A program made the position numbers and the translations under genes. This document shows positions 26,852 to 35,504 of a DNA stretch of 64,000 bases, in pieces. Position 1 is the first letter of the stretch; every line of letters starts with the position of its first letter. This stretch comes from Ruegeria sp. ANG-R (GTDB lineage: Bacteria > Pseudomonadota > Alphaproteobacteria > Rhodobacterales > Rhodobacteraceae): the NCBI RefSeq assembly GCF_000813985.1, contig NZ_JWLJ01000001.1:1228453-1292452 (forward strand). The letters are read 5' to 3'. The notes beneath the pieces are model-generated. The model did not search any database. It had not been told where the DNA came from and saw only the letters and a program-made list of their open reading frames with translations.

Positions 26852-27964
26852 TCAGGCCAGCAGGTCGAAATCCACGCCTGCGCGCACCCGCCCGTTCACC
26901 TGAATCTCCAACCGGTGTGGCCCGGGAACCAGCTTGAACGTCGTTGCATTGCCCTTGAGCTTGTGCCGCTTGCTAAGTGTCAGCAGACCACCCCTAAGCT
27001 CGGCCTGTTTCAGTTTGTGAACTTTGGGTGAAATTTTTCCGCCAGGCCGTTGGAAATGCACGATATAATCAATCAATACTGGTTGATCTTCCGGGCCATT
27101 CAGTTGGGTATCAAACTCCAGCGCGTCACCGATACGGGCTGGACCGTTTACCTGAACCTCGACCGTAATGTCCGCATCAGGATCGTATCCCAAAGCCTTC
27201 ATCGCACCCGGGTGCCCCGATTTCACGAGGCCCCGTAATGCATGAGATGTCATCCAATTCAACTCACCCTTGTCCTGCCGCCCTGCCTCGCCCCAGTCAC
27301 GCAGACGTTCCAGCACCAGATCGGGGTCTTTCTTTGTTATGTCGTTCAGATGATTGGCAACCGAGCGCGTCACATAGCGCGTCTGATCCGAATACAGTCG
27401 GTCCAGCAACGGCAACGGGTCTGACAGGTCCAAGCCAACAGCCTGCCCCCATGGCAAACGTGGCCGCGTGCCTTCGCTGACCAGACGACGCACGTGATAG
27501 CTGGGATGCGTGCACCAGTCCTGCATCCGCTTCATCACCCTTTCGGGATGATGGTTCAGAAACGGACGGATCGCCCATTCCATCGAAAATCGCTGCGTCA
27601 CCTCTTCCAATACATCCAGTGCCAAATCGGGATGATCCTGACCGATCGCACAAACCCAGTCACCCAGAGGGGCAAAGATGAAATCGCCGAAATCATCATC
27701 CGTTTTATTGGGGTCCAGCGGAGGCGGCAACGCTTGCAAAATGACCGGAGCCACCGCGGGTAAATCACCCGGTACCGCGTCTTGCAGGCACTCAGCAATC
27801 CACGCCATACGCTCTTTCAGTTCGAGCTCAGGCAAGCGCGACATCACCTTTGTCACAAATGCATCTACCTTGAAATCAGTATCAGCATCAGCGAACAAGC
27901 CCGCAAGAAAGCTTACCTTTTCCGCGTTGAACAACTGATCTTTCAGTGAGAAATTCTGCGCCAT
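26852..27964 (-). CDS. HEAT-repeat DNA alkylation repair family protein
   Basis: A 370-aa protein. The first 250 residues are helical repeats with conserved WAIRPFLNHHPERVMKRM and HPSYHVRRLVSEGTRPRLPWG, the signature of AlkC/AlkD-like alkylation-repair proteins (COG4335). The last 110 residues are beta-rich (VQVNGPARIGDALEFD). Family members are thought to remove alkylated bases or bind damaged DNA. Start ATG 27964 lies two bases after the stop of the SDR gene, so the two are co-transcribed. Confidence 0.85.
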   Translation of the reverse strand: MAQNFSLKDQLFNAEKVSFLAGLFADADTDFKVDAFVTKVMSRLPELELKERMAWIAECLQDAVPGDLPAVAPVILQALPPPLDPNKTDDDFGDFIFAPLGDWVCAIGQDHPDLALDVLEEVTQRFSMEWAIRPFLNHHPERVMKRMQDWCTHPSYHVRRLVSEGTRPRLPWGQAVGLDLSDPLPLLDRLYSDQTRYVTRSVANHLNDITKKDPDLVLERLRDWGEAGRQDKGELNWMTSHALRGLVKSGHPGAMKALGYDPDADITVEVQVNGPARIGDALEFDTQLNGPEDQPVLIDYIVHFQRPGGKISPKVHKLKQAELRGGLLTLSKRHKLKGNATTFKLVPGPHRLEIQVNGRVRAGVDFDLLA

Positions 27965-27966
27965 AT

Positions 27967-28746
27967 CTACATCGTCAGATTGGTTGCGCCACCGTCCAGC
28001 AATATGTTCTGCCCGACTATGAACCCAGCATGTTGCGAACATAGAAATGCACACGCCGCCCCAAACTCTTCCCGCGTACCGTAGCGGCGTGCGGGGATGG
28101 TCGCGGCGCGCTCGGCCCGCGCCTCGGCCAACGAGATACCCTTCTGCGCCGACACCCCGCCATCCAGTGCATCCGCACGGTCGGTGGCGTGGATACCAGG
28201 CAGCAGGTTATTGATCGTCACGCCATGTGGCGCCACCTGACGCGATGTGCCGGCAACATAGCCGGTCAATCCGGTTCGCGCCGCATTCGACAAGCCCAGC
28301 ACGGCAATCGGCGCGCGCACCGACTGCGAGGTGATATTCACCACGCGCCCCCAGCCCTTATCCATCATTCCCGGCAGCAGAGCCTTCATGAAAGCAATGG
28401 GAGTCAGCATATTGGCGTCCAGCGCCTTGATGAAATCGTCCCGCTCCCAGTCGGACCACATACCCGGAGGCGGTCCACCCGCGTTTGTCACAAGAATATC
28501 AACGCCCTGCGCGGCATCTATCACCTCGGCCTGACCCTCAGGCGTGGTCACGTCGCAGGCGACGGCCTGCACAGCGATGCCATAGCTCGACCGCAGGCGC
28601 GTGGCCTCGGCCTCTAATGCCTCGGCCCCGCGCGCATTCATCACAAGGTCGACGCCTGCCTGAGCAAGCGCCTCGGCACAGCCCAAACCCAGCCCTTTGC
28701 TGCTGGCGCAAACCAACGCTCGTTTTCCACGAATTCCCAAATCCAT
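27967..28746 (-). CDS. SDR family protein lacking the YxxxK motif
   Basis: Protein of 259 aa, close in layout to 3-oxoacyl-ACP reductases. The N-terminal nucleotide motif is CASSKGLGLG in place of TGGxxGxG. NAGG is present near residue 90, and the catalytic serine region NITSQSVRAP near 138. Where YxxxK should follow there is LSNAAR, so both catalytic residues are missing. This fits a known BKR-like SDR subgroup (conserved-domain type cd05344) that departs from both motifs. Ends LLDGGATNLTM. RBS GGGAGGG before ATG 28746. Substrate unknown. Confidence 0.85.
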   Translation of the reverse strand: MDLGIRGKRALVCASSKGLGLGCAEALAQAGVDLVMNARGAEALEAEATRLRSSYGIAVQAVACDVTTPEGQAEVIDAAQGVDILVTNAGGPPPGMWSDWERDDFIKALDANMLTPIAFMKALLPGMMDKGWGRVVNITSQSVRAPIAVLGLSNAARTGLTGYVAGTSRQVAPHGVTINNLLPGIHATDRADALDGGVSAQKGISLAEARAERAATIPARRYGTREEFGAACAFLCSQHAGFIVGQNILLDGGATNLTM

Positions 28747-28817
28747 TCTGGCCCTCCCTATCCTTGCGACACATCTAGCACCGGCCCGGCAAGGAAGGCC
28801 AGAATGGGATCAATCTC

Positions 28818-29180
28818 TTAGTAGAAGAACTCTTCCCTCACGATCTTGCCGTCGGCGACGTGATAGACACCGATCTCACGCATATCGAAGGTCTCTCCGC
28901 TCTCTTTGACTTTGCCCTGTATCTCAAAAATGACGGCAAAGCGGTCCTCGCCATGCGGGAACGGATCACTGACGGAGGCACCCGAGACTTCATGCGCGCC
29001 TTCCCACCATTCATGTTTGCCACGGATTGCGTCCCGACCATGCGTTTCGCGCCCCATGCCCATAGCATCCGCAGCCTCGACCGAGACCGCATCCGCGGCG
29101 TAAAGCTTGTCCAGATTTTCCTTGGCGCGGTTTTCTCGGCAACCGGCGACCAGCTCGTCAGCGATTTCTTTCAAATTCAT
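28818..29180 (-). CDS. SnoaL-like / NTF2-fold protein
   Basis: Cytosolic protein of 120 aa with the cone-shaped alpha+beta NTF2 pattern: an N-terminal helix, LYAADAVSVEA, then strands ending IGVYHVADGKIVREEFF. Members are ketosteroid-isomerase-like enzymes or binding proteins, and the sequence does not reveal which. I use ATG 29180, behind GGAGTGG. Divergently placed from prfC with a 109-base gap. Confidence 0.8.
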   Translation of the reverse strand: MNLKEIADELVAGCRENRAKENLDKLYAADAVSVEAADAMGMGRETHGRDAIRGKHEWWEGAHEVSGASVSDPFPHGEDRFAVIFEIQGKVKESGETFDMREIGVYHVADGKIVREEFFY

Positions 29181-29289
29181 TGGTCCACTCCATATTTTGT
29201 TCACTATATGTTCTTATTGCCATACCGTCACGATTCGAACCACCCCCTTTGTCTTGCCTCGGCAGGATTCCCCGCCTATACGCGCGAAT

Positions 29290-30894
29290 ATGCTTGATAC
29301 CTCGAACCAACCCACCCTGCCGCCCGAGATCGCCCGGCGCCGGACATTCGCCATCATCTCGCACCCCGATGCGGGCAAGACGACGCTGACGGAAAAGTTT
29401 CTGCTGTACGGCGGCGCGATCCAGATGGCTGGACAGGTGCGCGCCAAGGGTGAAGCGCGGCGCACGCGGTCGGACTTTATGCAGATGGAGAAGGATCGCG
29501 GCATCTCGGTTTCCGCCTCGGCGATGTCGTTCGATTATGGGAACTTCCGGTTCAATCTGGTGGACACACCCGGCCACAGCGATTTCTCGGAAGATACCTA
29601 TCGCACGCTGACCGCTGTGGATGCCGCCGTGATGGTGATCGACGGCGCGAAGGGTGTAGAAAGCCAGACGCAGAAACTGTTCGAGGTCTGCCGCCTACGC
29701 GATCTGCCGATTCTGACCTTCTGTAACAAAATGGACCGCGAAAGCCGGGATACGTTCGAGATCATAGACGAAATTCAGGAAATGCTGGCCATCGACGTCA
29801 CGCCTGCCGCCTGGCCGATTGGTGTGGGTCGCGATTTTATCGGCTGCTATGACATGCTGCGCGACCGGCTTGACCTGATGGACCGCGCCGACCGCAACAA
29901 GGTGGCCGAAAGCATCCAGATCGACGGTCTGGATGATCCGAAACTGGCCGAACATGTACCCGAACACCTGCTTGAGAAACTGCTGGAAGAGGTCGAGATG
30001 GCACGCGAATTGCTGCCCAAGCTCGACCCTCAGGCGGTGCTTGAGGGGCACATGACCCCGATCTGGTTCGGCTCGGCCATCAACTCTTTTGGCGTCAAGG
30101 AACTGATGGAAGGCATTGGGGCTTATGGCCCGCAGCCGCAGGTTCAATCGGCTGAACCGCGTCAGATTGCGCCTGATGAGAAGAAAGTCGCAGGGTTCGT
30201 CTTCAAGGTACAAGCCAATATGGACCCCAAGCACCGCGACCGGGTGGCGTTTGTACGCATGGCGAGCGGCCATTTCAAGCGCGGCATGAAGCTGACCCAT
30301 GTACGGTCGAAAAAGCCGATGGCAATTTCGAATCCGGTCCTGTTTCTCGCGTCCGACCGTGAACTGGCCGAGGAAGCCTGGGCTGGTGATATCATCGGCA
30401 TCCCGAACCACGGTCAGCTGCGCATCGGCGACACGCTGACCGAGGGTGAAGCGATCCGAGTAACCGGCATCCCCTCCTTCGCACCGGAATTGCTGCAAAC
30501 GGTGCGCGCGGGTGACCCATTGAAGGCAAAGCATCTGGAAAAAGCCCTGATGCAATTTGCCGAAGAAGGCGCGGCTAAAGTCTTCAAACCCTCCATCGGG
30601 TCAGGCTTCATCGTCGGTGTTGTCGGTGCGCTGCAATTCGAAGTGCTCGCCAGCCGGATTGAGATGGAATACGGCCTGCCCGTGCGGTTTGAGGCGTCTC
30701 AGTTCACCTCGGCCCGTTGGGTCAGTGGCGACAAGGCTGAGATCGACAAATTCGTCAACGCGAACAAGCAGCACATCGCCCACGACCACGATGGTGACAT
30801 CGTTTATCTGACGCGCCTGCAATGGGATATCGATCGGGTGGTCCGCGATTATCCGGCGCTGAATCTGACCGCGACCAAGGAAATGATGAACTGA
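29290..30894 (+). CDS. prfC: Peptide chain release factor 3
   Basis: Translational GTPase of 534 aa that recycles RF1 and RF2 from the ribosome. G1 SHPDAGKTTLTEK near residue 24, G3 DTPGHSDF, G4 NKMDR, and domain II/III typical of RF3. I use ATG 29290, where homology should begin; the ORF extends to 29107 but that part overlaps the divergent SnoaL gene. The glycosyltransferase gene overlaps its 3' end. Confidence 0.95.
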   Translation: MLDTSNQPTLPPEIARRRTFAIISHPDAGKTTLTEKFLLYGGAIQMAGQVRAKGEARRTRSDFMQMEKDRGISVSASAMSFDYGNFRFNLVDTPGHSDFSEDTYRTLTAVDAAVMVIDGAKGVESQTQKLFEVCRLRDLPILTFCNKMDRESRDTFEIIDEIQEMLAIDVTPAAWPIGVGRDFIGCYDMLRDRLDLMDRADRNKVAESIQIDGLDDPKLAEHVPEHLLEKLLEEVEMARELLPKLDPQAVLEGHMTPIWFGSAINSFGVKELMEGIGAYGPQPQVQSAEPRQIAPDEKKVAGFVFKVQANMDPKHRDRVAFVRMASGHFKRGMKLTHVRSKKPMAISNPVLFLASDRELAEEAWAGDIIGIPNHGQLRIGDTLTEGEAIRVTGIPSFAPELLQTVRAGDPLKAKHLEKALMQFAEEGAAKVFKPSIGSGFIVGVVGALQFEVLASRIEMEYGLPVRFEASQFTSARWVSGDKAEIDKFVNANKQHIAHDHDGDIVYLTRLQWDIDRVVRDYPALNLTATKEMMN

Positions 30895-31841
30895 CGGATA
30901 CAGCGGCCAATCCGAAAACGACTACGTGGGGGATCGTATCCACGATCCGCGCCCCGCGTCAGGACATTCTGCGCTTTGCCGCCCACCATCTCGATATCGG
31001 TGCGGACCGGATTCACATTTTTCTGGACGAGCCGGTCCAGGGGGATATCACCGCCCTGCGCGAACACCCCCGGATCAGGGTGCGCACCTGCGATGCGGCG
31101 TTCTGGAAACGACGTGGGCGCGATAGGCCGGACAAACATCAGGTCCGGCAATCCTCGAACGCCAATCTGATCTACAATCGCACTGATCTGGATTGGGTCG
31201 CACATATCGATGTGGACGAGTTCCTTTGGCCGATGTCTCCGATCTCAGACTTGCTAAGCGACATTCCCGATGACATCCCGGCCGTACGCGTCCGCCCGAT
31301 TGAGGCGCTGGCGGGGGGCGCGGACCTCTACAAAGCCTTCATTCCTGAAGGAAAGCACAGGCAGGCGCTGGTCGAGTCGCTTTATCCCAGTTTCGGTAGT
31401 TACGTTCTGGCCGGTTTCATGAGTCACATTCAGGGCAAGCTGTTCGTGCGCCGTGGCCAGAAAAAGCTCAGTGACCGCATCCACAACCTCTATCAGCACG
31501 GCGAATTTCTACCTGTCAAAACCGAGCTGCCGCAGGTCGATCTCTGCCACCGCCACGCCCCGGATTGGGAGCATTGGCTGGCGCACTACCGCTTCCGCCT
31601 CGAGCGGGGCTCGTATCAGGCCAGCCCGGATCGCCCGCGAAAGGTAGGTGCGCTGGACAAGTTCGAATTGTTCAGCCTTCTGGAAGCCGAATACGGGCTC
31701 GATGGCCTGAAGGAATTTTATGATGAAATCAGCGCAGCCGACCCGGAAGTGCTGGAACGGCTTGAAGACAATGACATGATCCGCCATCGCCCGCTTGATC
31801 TGGACCGGAAAGTCGCGAAACACTTCCCCGGAACCATCTGA
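30822..31841 (+). CDS. Glycosyltransferase family 2-like protein
   Basis: Protein of up to 339 aa with no membrane segment. WGIVSTIRAPRQDILRFAAHHLDIGAD and the DVDEFLWP metal-binding DxD motif near residue 130 mark it as a GT-A fold glycosyltransferase of the kind with polar N-terminal start and a HRHAPDWEHWL block. The start is uncertain. ATG 30822 would overlap prfC by 73 bases. A CTG at 30891, with AAGGA upstream and overlapping the prfC stop as CTGA, would fit domain length better. Acceptor unknown; surface polysaccharide is a guess. Confidence 0.8.
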   Translation: MGYRSGGPRLSGAESDRDQGNDELTDTAANPKTTTWGIVSTIRAPRQDILRFAAHHLDIGADRIHIFLDEPVQGDITALREHPRIRVRTCDAAFWKRRGRDRPDKHQVRQSSNANLIYNRTDLDWVAHIDVDEFLWPMSPISDLLSDIPDDIPAVRVRPIEALAGGADLYKAFIPEGKHRQALVESLYPSFGSYVLAGFMSHIQGKLFVRRGQKKLSDRIHNLYQHGEFLPVKTELPQVDLCHRHAPDWEHWLAHYRFRLERGSYQASPDRPRKVGALDKFELFSLLEAEYGLDGLKEFYDEISAADPEVLERLEDNDMIRHRPLDLDRKVAKHFPGTI

Positions 31842-32024
31842 ATTGTTGCAGAAATCCTTGTTTGTACCCGATATGCCGCAAGTTAAACCGTCTTCATTTG
31901 ACCCTGCCCCACGTTTTTGTTATGCCCGCGCCACAGCCGAAACGCGCATGGGGCGCATGGCCCCCCGGGCCCGGCATTTTCAGACGCGCGGGCCAGGTCT
32001 AGTGTCCGCATGAACCGGACATAC

Positions 32025-33377
32025 ATGACAAAGTTTAACGAACTGAACCTGAACCCGAAGGTCCTCAAAGCCATTGAGGAAGCCGGATACGAAACTCCAA
32101 CCCCGATTCAGGAGGGCGCGATTCCCGCAGCTCTTGAGGGGCGCGATGTTCTGGGGATTGCCCAGACCGGCACCGGCAAGACCGCCAGCTTCACCCTGCC
32201 GATGATCACTCTGCTGGCGCGCGGACGCGCACGGGCGCGGATGCCGCGTTCGCTGGTGCTGTGTCCGACTCGGGAACTGGCAGCACAGGTTGCCGAGAAT
32301 TTCGACACTTACGCCAAGCATCTCAAGCTGACCAAAGCGCTGTTGATTGGTGGCGTTTCGTTCAAAGAACAGGACGCGCTGATCGACCGGGGCGTTGACG
32401 TGCTGATCGCAACTCCGGGCCGCCTGCTGGATCATTTCGAACGCGGCAAGCTGCTGCTGACCGGCGTGCAGATCATGGTAGTGGACGAAGCCGACCGGAT
32501 GCTCGACATGGGGTTCATCCCCGATATCGAACGCATCTTCTCGCTGACGCCGTTCACGCGCCAGACGCTGTTTTTCTCGGCCACGATGGCACCCGAGATT
32601 GAGCGAATCACAGATACCTTCCTGTCTGCCCCCACCCGGGTCGAGGTTGCGCGTCAGGCCACCGCCTCGGAAACCATCGAACAGGGTGTGGTCATGTTCA
32701 AAGGCGGGCGTCGTGATCGCGAAGCCAGCCAGAAACGCAAAACGTTGCGTGCGCTGATCGATGCCGAAGGTGAAAAGTGCACCAACGCGATCATCTTCTG
32801 CAACCGCAAGACGGATGTGGATATCTGCACTAAGTCGCTAAAGAAATACGGCTATAACGCCGCCGCCATCCATGGCGACCTAGACCAGTCGCAGCGGATG
32901 AAAACTCTGGACGGGTTCCGCGATGGTTCATTGCGGCTGCTGGTCGCGTCAGACGTGGCGGCGCGGGGTCTGGATATCCCGTCGGTCAGCCATGTGTTCA
33001 ACTTCGACGTTCCCGGCCATGCCGAGGATTACGTCCACCGCATCGGCCGCACCGGACGCGCCGGGCGCGAAGGCAAAGCGATTACGATCTGTTCGGGCCG
33101 CGATGAAAAGGCTCTGGCCGCGATCGAAAGCCTGATCCAGAAAGACATTCCGCGCATCGACAATCCGGTCAAGGCCGATGAACCGAAGCCTGATGCGCCA
33201 AAGCCCGAGAAAAAAGCCAAAGCGCCGGACAGCAAGAAAGGCGAGAGCCGCAAAGAGCGCGAGCCTAAAACCCGTGGCCGTGGTCGTCGCGACGATGGCG
33301 GGCCCGCAGTTGTGGGCATGGGCGATCACCTGCCCAGCTTTATCGCACTCAGCTTTGATGAGCGTCGCGCCGGCTAG
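32025..33377 (+). CDS. rhlE: DEAD-box RNA helicase, RhlE type
   Basis: RNA helicase of 450 aa. Q motif and motif I AQTGTGKTASF near residue 46, motif II VDEADRMLDMGF near 155, motif III SATMAPEI, motif VI HRIGRTGRAGREG near 340. After residue 390 a low-complexity Lys/Pro/Arg tail replaces the core fold, as in RhlE. It likely unwinds rRNA or mRNA duplexes during ribosome assembly or decay. ATG 32025 is chosen because the family begins MTKF; ATG 32010 is possible. It converges on the next gene, with a four-base overlap. Confidence 0.92.
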   Translation: MTKFNELNLNPKVLKAIEEAGYETPTPIQEGAIPAALEGRDVLGIAQTGTGKTASFTLPMITLLARGRARARMPRSLVLCPTRELAAQVAENFDTYAKHLKLTKALLIGGVSFKEQDALIDRGVDVLIATPGRLLDHFERGKLLLTGVQIMVVDEADRMLDMGFIPDIERIFSLTPFTRQTLFFSATMAPEIERITDTFLSAPTRVEVARQATASETIEQGVVMFKGGRRDREASQKRKTLRALIDAEGEKCTNAIIFCNRKTDVDICTKSLKKYGYNAAAIHGDLDQSQRMKTLDGFRDGSLRLLVASDVAARGLDIPSVSHVFNFDVPGHAEDYVHRIGRTGRAGREGKAITICSGRDEKALAAIESLIQKDIPRIDNPVKADEPKPDAPKPEKKAKAPDSKKGESRKEREPKTRGRGRRDDGGPAVVGMGDHLPSFIALSFDERRAG

Positions 33378-34276
33378 ATTGTCAGCACAAGCGCCAGTAT
33401 CGACAGGCCAAGCAACGTCATCCCGGCGATTTCGCGCCGGGTGATGGTTTCCCGGAAAAACAGCAGCGATGCGAACAAGCTGAGGATCAGTTCGATCTGT
33501 CCCAGAGCCTTGACGTAGGCCGCGTTCTGTAACGTGAATGCAAAGAACCAACAGAATGAACCGCAAAGGCTGGTCAGTCCGACGAAAACTCCGGTCCGAC
33601 GGGTCTCCCATACGGCGCGCAACTCAGCCCGGTCCCGCCACAGCAGCCACAACCACATACTGAGGAACTGGAACGTCACGACCGCCGCCAACGTCACGAG
33701 TGCCCGGAACCAGGCGTCGATCTCGCCCAATTGCAACGAAGCACCGCGATAGCTGACTGACGAAAAGGCAAACAATACGCCAGAGCCCAATCCAAGACGC
33801 GACGCCTTGTTGGTCAGGTGCTGCCACCACACGCCGCTGCCTCCGGGTGTTTTCGACAACAGCAGGACGGCCATCAATCCAAGCAGAATAGCGCCAAATG
33901 CGCCAACCGAGACCTGATCACCAAGGATGAGGAACCCTACGATAGCCGTTTGAATAACCTCGGTTTTCTTGAATGTAATCCCGACCGCAAAGTTCCGTTG
34001 CTTGAACAGAGCCACCACGCAGATCGTGGCGAGAATCTGCGACGTTCCGCCGATCACCGCAAATACCCAGAACTTGACCGTGAGCGCCGGCAGTTCGTAT
34101 CCCGTTACCCGCAGCGCAATGAAAAGCCCGAGCAGGGCCAAGGGCATCGAATAGGCAAATCGCGCGAATGTTGCCCCGGCAGCCGAGAGTTTCGCGCTGC
34201 TCAGCGATTTCTGCAACATGAACCGCACCGTCTGAAACGACGCGGCAGCAATGGTGACGGGAATCCATAAACTCAT
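33374..34276 (-). CDS. EamA-type DMT family transporter
   Basis: Membrane protein of 300 aa with ten hydrophobic segments arranged as two EamA repeats (about residues 1-135 and 155-300). It fits the drug/metabolite transporter superfamily; the substrate cannot be read from sequence. ITFKKTEVIQTAIVGFLILGD is a typical first-repeat end. Ends four bases inside the tail of rhlE on the other strand. Confidence 0.85.
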   Translation of the reverse strand: MSLWIPVTIAAASFQTVRFMLQKSLSSAKLSAAGATFARFAYSMPLALLGLFIALRVTGYELPALTVKFWVFAVIGGTSQILATICVVALFKQRNFAVGITFKKTEVIQTAIVGFLILGDQVSVGAFGAILLGLMAVLLLSKTPGGSGVWWQHLTNKASRLGLGSGVLFAFSSVSYRGASLQLGEIDAWFRALVTLAAVVTFQFLSMWLWLLWRDRAELRAVWETRRTGVFVGLTSLCGSFCWFFAFTLQNAAYVKALGQIELILSLFASLLFFRETITRREIAGMTLLGLSILALVLTI

Positions 34277-34297
34277 GGCTTCCCTTCTGTCGCTAAA

Positions 34298-35200
34298 TCA
34301 GGGCTTTGGCCAGAGCGGATGCGCAACCGGGTCCTTGGCGCGCCAGAAGTACTCGCGGAATATCTGCGCGTATGAGCGGTATACATAGGCCTCGTTACAG
34401 GCCAGATAACGTTCTTTTCCGGTGCGATAGAGCGCAGGCAAGCGATACCACGGCGCCGATGGATTCATGTGATGAACGACGTGTAGGTTATTGTTCAAAA
34501 ATAGAAATGCCAGAAGTCCGCGATCTTCGACGATCACCGTTCGGGCGCGGGATTTCTCATGCGCACGATGTTCCAGAAACGTGCGAATCTTGACCAACCC
34601 CAACCCGACATACGCCGACAGGACAAATGCCCAGACCGGCATCTGGGACTGCATGACAATCCCGAGCACCACTATAACCCCCGGCACATGCAACGCCCAG
34701 GCTAACAAAATCGCCCGGTCTCCGCGCAGGACACCTCGCCATTCATCCCGCAAAAAAGCAATCTGCCCGATTGCGGGGCCAACAACCATCCGCCCCAGCA
34801 GGGTATTGTTCAGGTGATAGAGGCGTTTCTGCCAACCCGCCAGACCGGCCCAGACCTGAGGATCGAGATAGTTGGTTTCAGGATCATCGTAGGGATCGGT
34901 CAGGTTAGCATCACAATGATGCGCCAGATGCAGATCGCGAAACCGATTGTAAGGGATAAAAAGCGTCAACGGCAGCGCCATCAGCGCTTCATTCAGCCAT
35001 TTCTGTCGGAACGGATGTCCATGCAGCGCCTCATGGGTCAGCGAGGAATGCAGCGCAGCAACCAGCCCCATGGCCAAAACAGCGAGCCACAAGGTCATGC
35101 CAGCCAACCAGAAAATCGTGCCCAGCCACGCAAGATAACACGCCGCGATCAGGGCAAAGGTCACCCATTCGGGCGATTTGGGTGTAGCGGGATCAGCCAT
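34298..35200 (-). CDS. Membrane fatty acid desaturase (beta-carotene hydroxylase-like fold)
   Basis: Di-iron membrane enzyme of 300 aa. Three histidine boxes are present: THEALHGH near residue 55, HLAHHCD near 92, and HVVHHMNP near 240, between four or so hydrophobic helices. It should insert a double bond in, or hydroxylate, a lipid chain. Overlaps the DUF2061 gene by eight bases, so both form an operon, read away from the divergent regulator. Confidence 0.9.
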   Translation of the reverse strand: MADPATPKSPEWVTFALIAACYLAWLGTIFWLAGMTLWLAVLAMGLVAALHSSLTHEALHGHPFRQKWLNEALMALPLTLFIPYNRFRDLHLAHHCDANLTDPYDDPETNYLDPQVWAGLAGWQKRLYHLNNTLLGRMVVGPAIGQIAFLRDEWRGVLRGDRAILLAWALHVPGVIVVLGIVMQSQMPVWAFVLSAYVGLGLVKIRTFLEHRAHEKSRARTVIVEDRGLLAFLFLNNNLHVVHHMNPSAPWYRLPALYRTGKERYLACNEAYVYRSYAQIFREYFWRAKDPVAHPLWPKP

Positions 35201-35396
35201 TGCGACCCCACGAAATTCCGGCCCAGATACGCTCGTAAATCACGTACATCGTCAAACCGATGGCCGTATTAACCAGTGCAACCATCCCTCCAAGCGCTGC
35301 CGAGCCTGTGGCGATCAAACCAACCAGCGTCATCATCGCCAGCCCCATCGCATTCCACACCAGCGCTTTCACGACCGACCTGCGTCGCGTTTCCAT
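35193..35396 (-). CDS. DUF2061 small membrane protein
   Basis: A 67-aa membrane protein with two hydrophobic helices, starting METRRRSVVKALVWNAMGL and ending YVIYERIWAGISWG, the DUF2061 pattern. Role unknown. It is the first gene of the desaturase operon. I prefer ATG 35396 with GGTCCGGA before it over ATG 35408. Confidence 0.85.
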   Translation of the reverse strand: METRRRSVVKALVWNAMGLAMMTLVGLIATGSAALGGMVALVNTAIGLTMYVIYERIWAGISWGRNG

Positions 35397-35417
35397 TCCG
35401 GACCCCATTCTTGTTTT

Positions 35418-35435
35418 TGTAACACCAGCGTTACA
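35418..35435. promoter_or_regulatory. Palindrome TGTAAC-N6-GTTACA in the desaturase/regulator divergent region
   Basis: TGTAAC (35418-35423) and GTTACA (35430-35435) are exact inverted arms 22 bases before the DUF2061 start and 70 before the XRE gene. It also fits TGT-N12-ACA. A second, shorter repeat (TTTATC 35494-35499, GATAAA 35511-35516) spans the XRE start codon. Either could bind the XRE protein. Confidence 0.55.
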
Positions 35436-35504
35436 GACAGAGCCACGGGTCGGGAATTCTGAATATGATTAACAATTCTCAACGGATGTGATATTTATCA
35501 ACAT

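Noticed and set aside
29225..29290. Possible tRNA on the minus strand (GGTTCGAATC)
   Set aside because: The T-loop-like sequence is present but the 5-bp T stem does not pair and no acceptor or anticodon stem can be formed.
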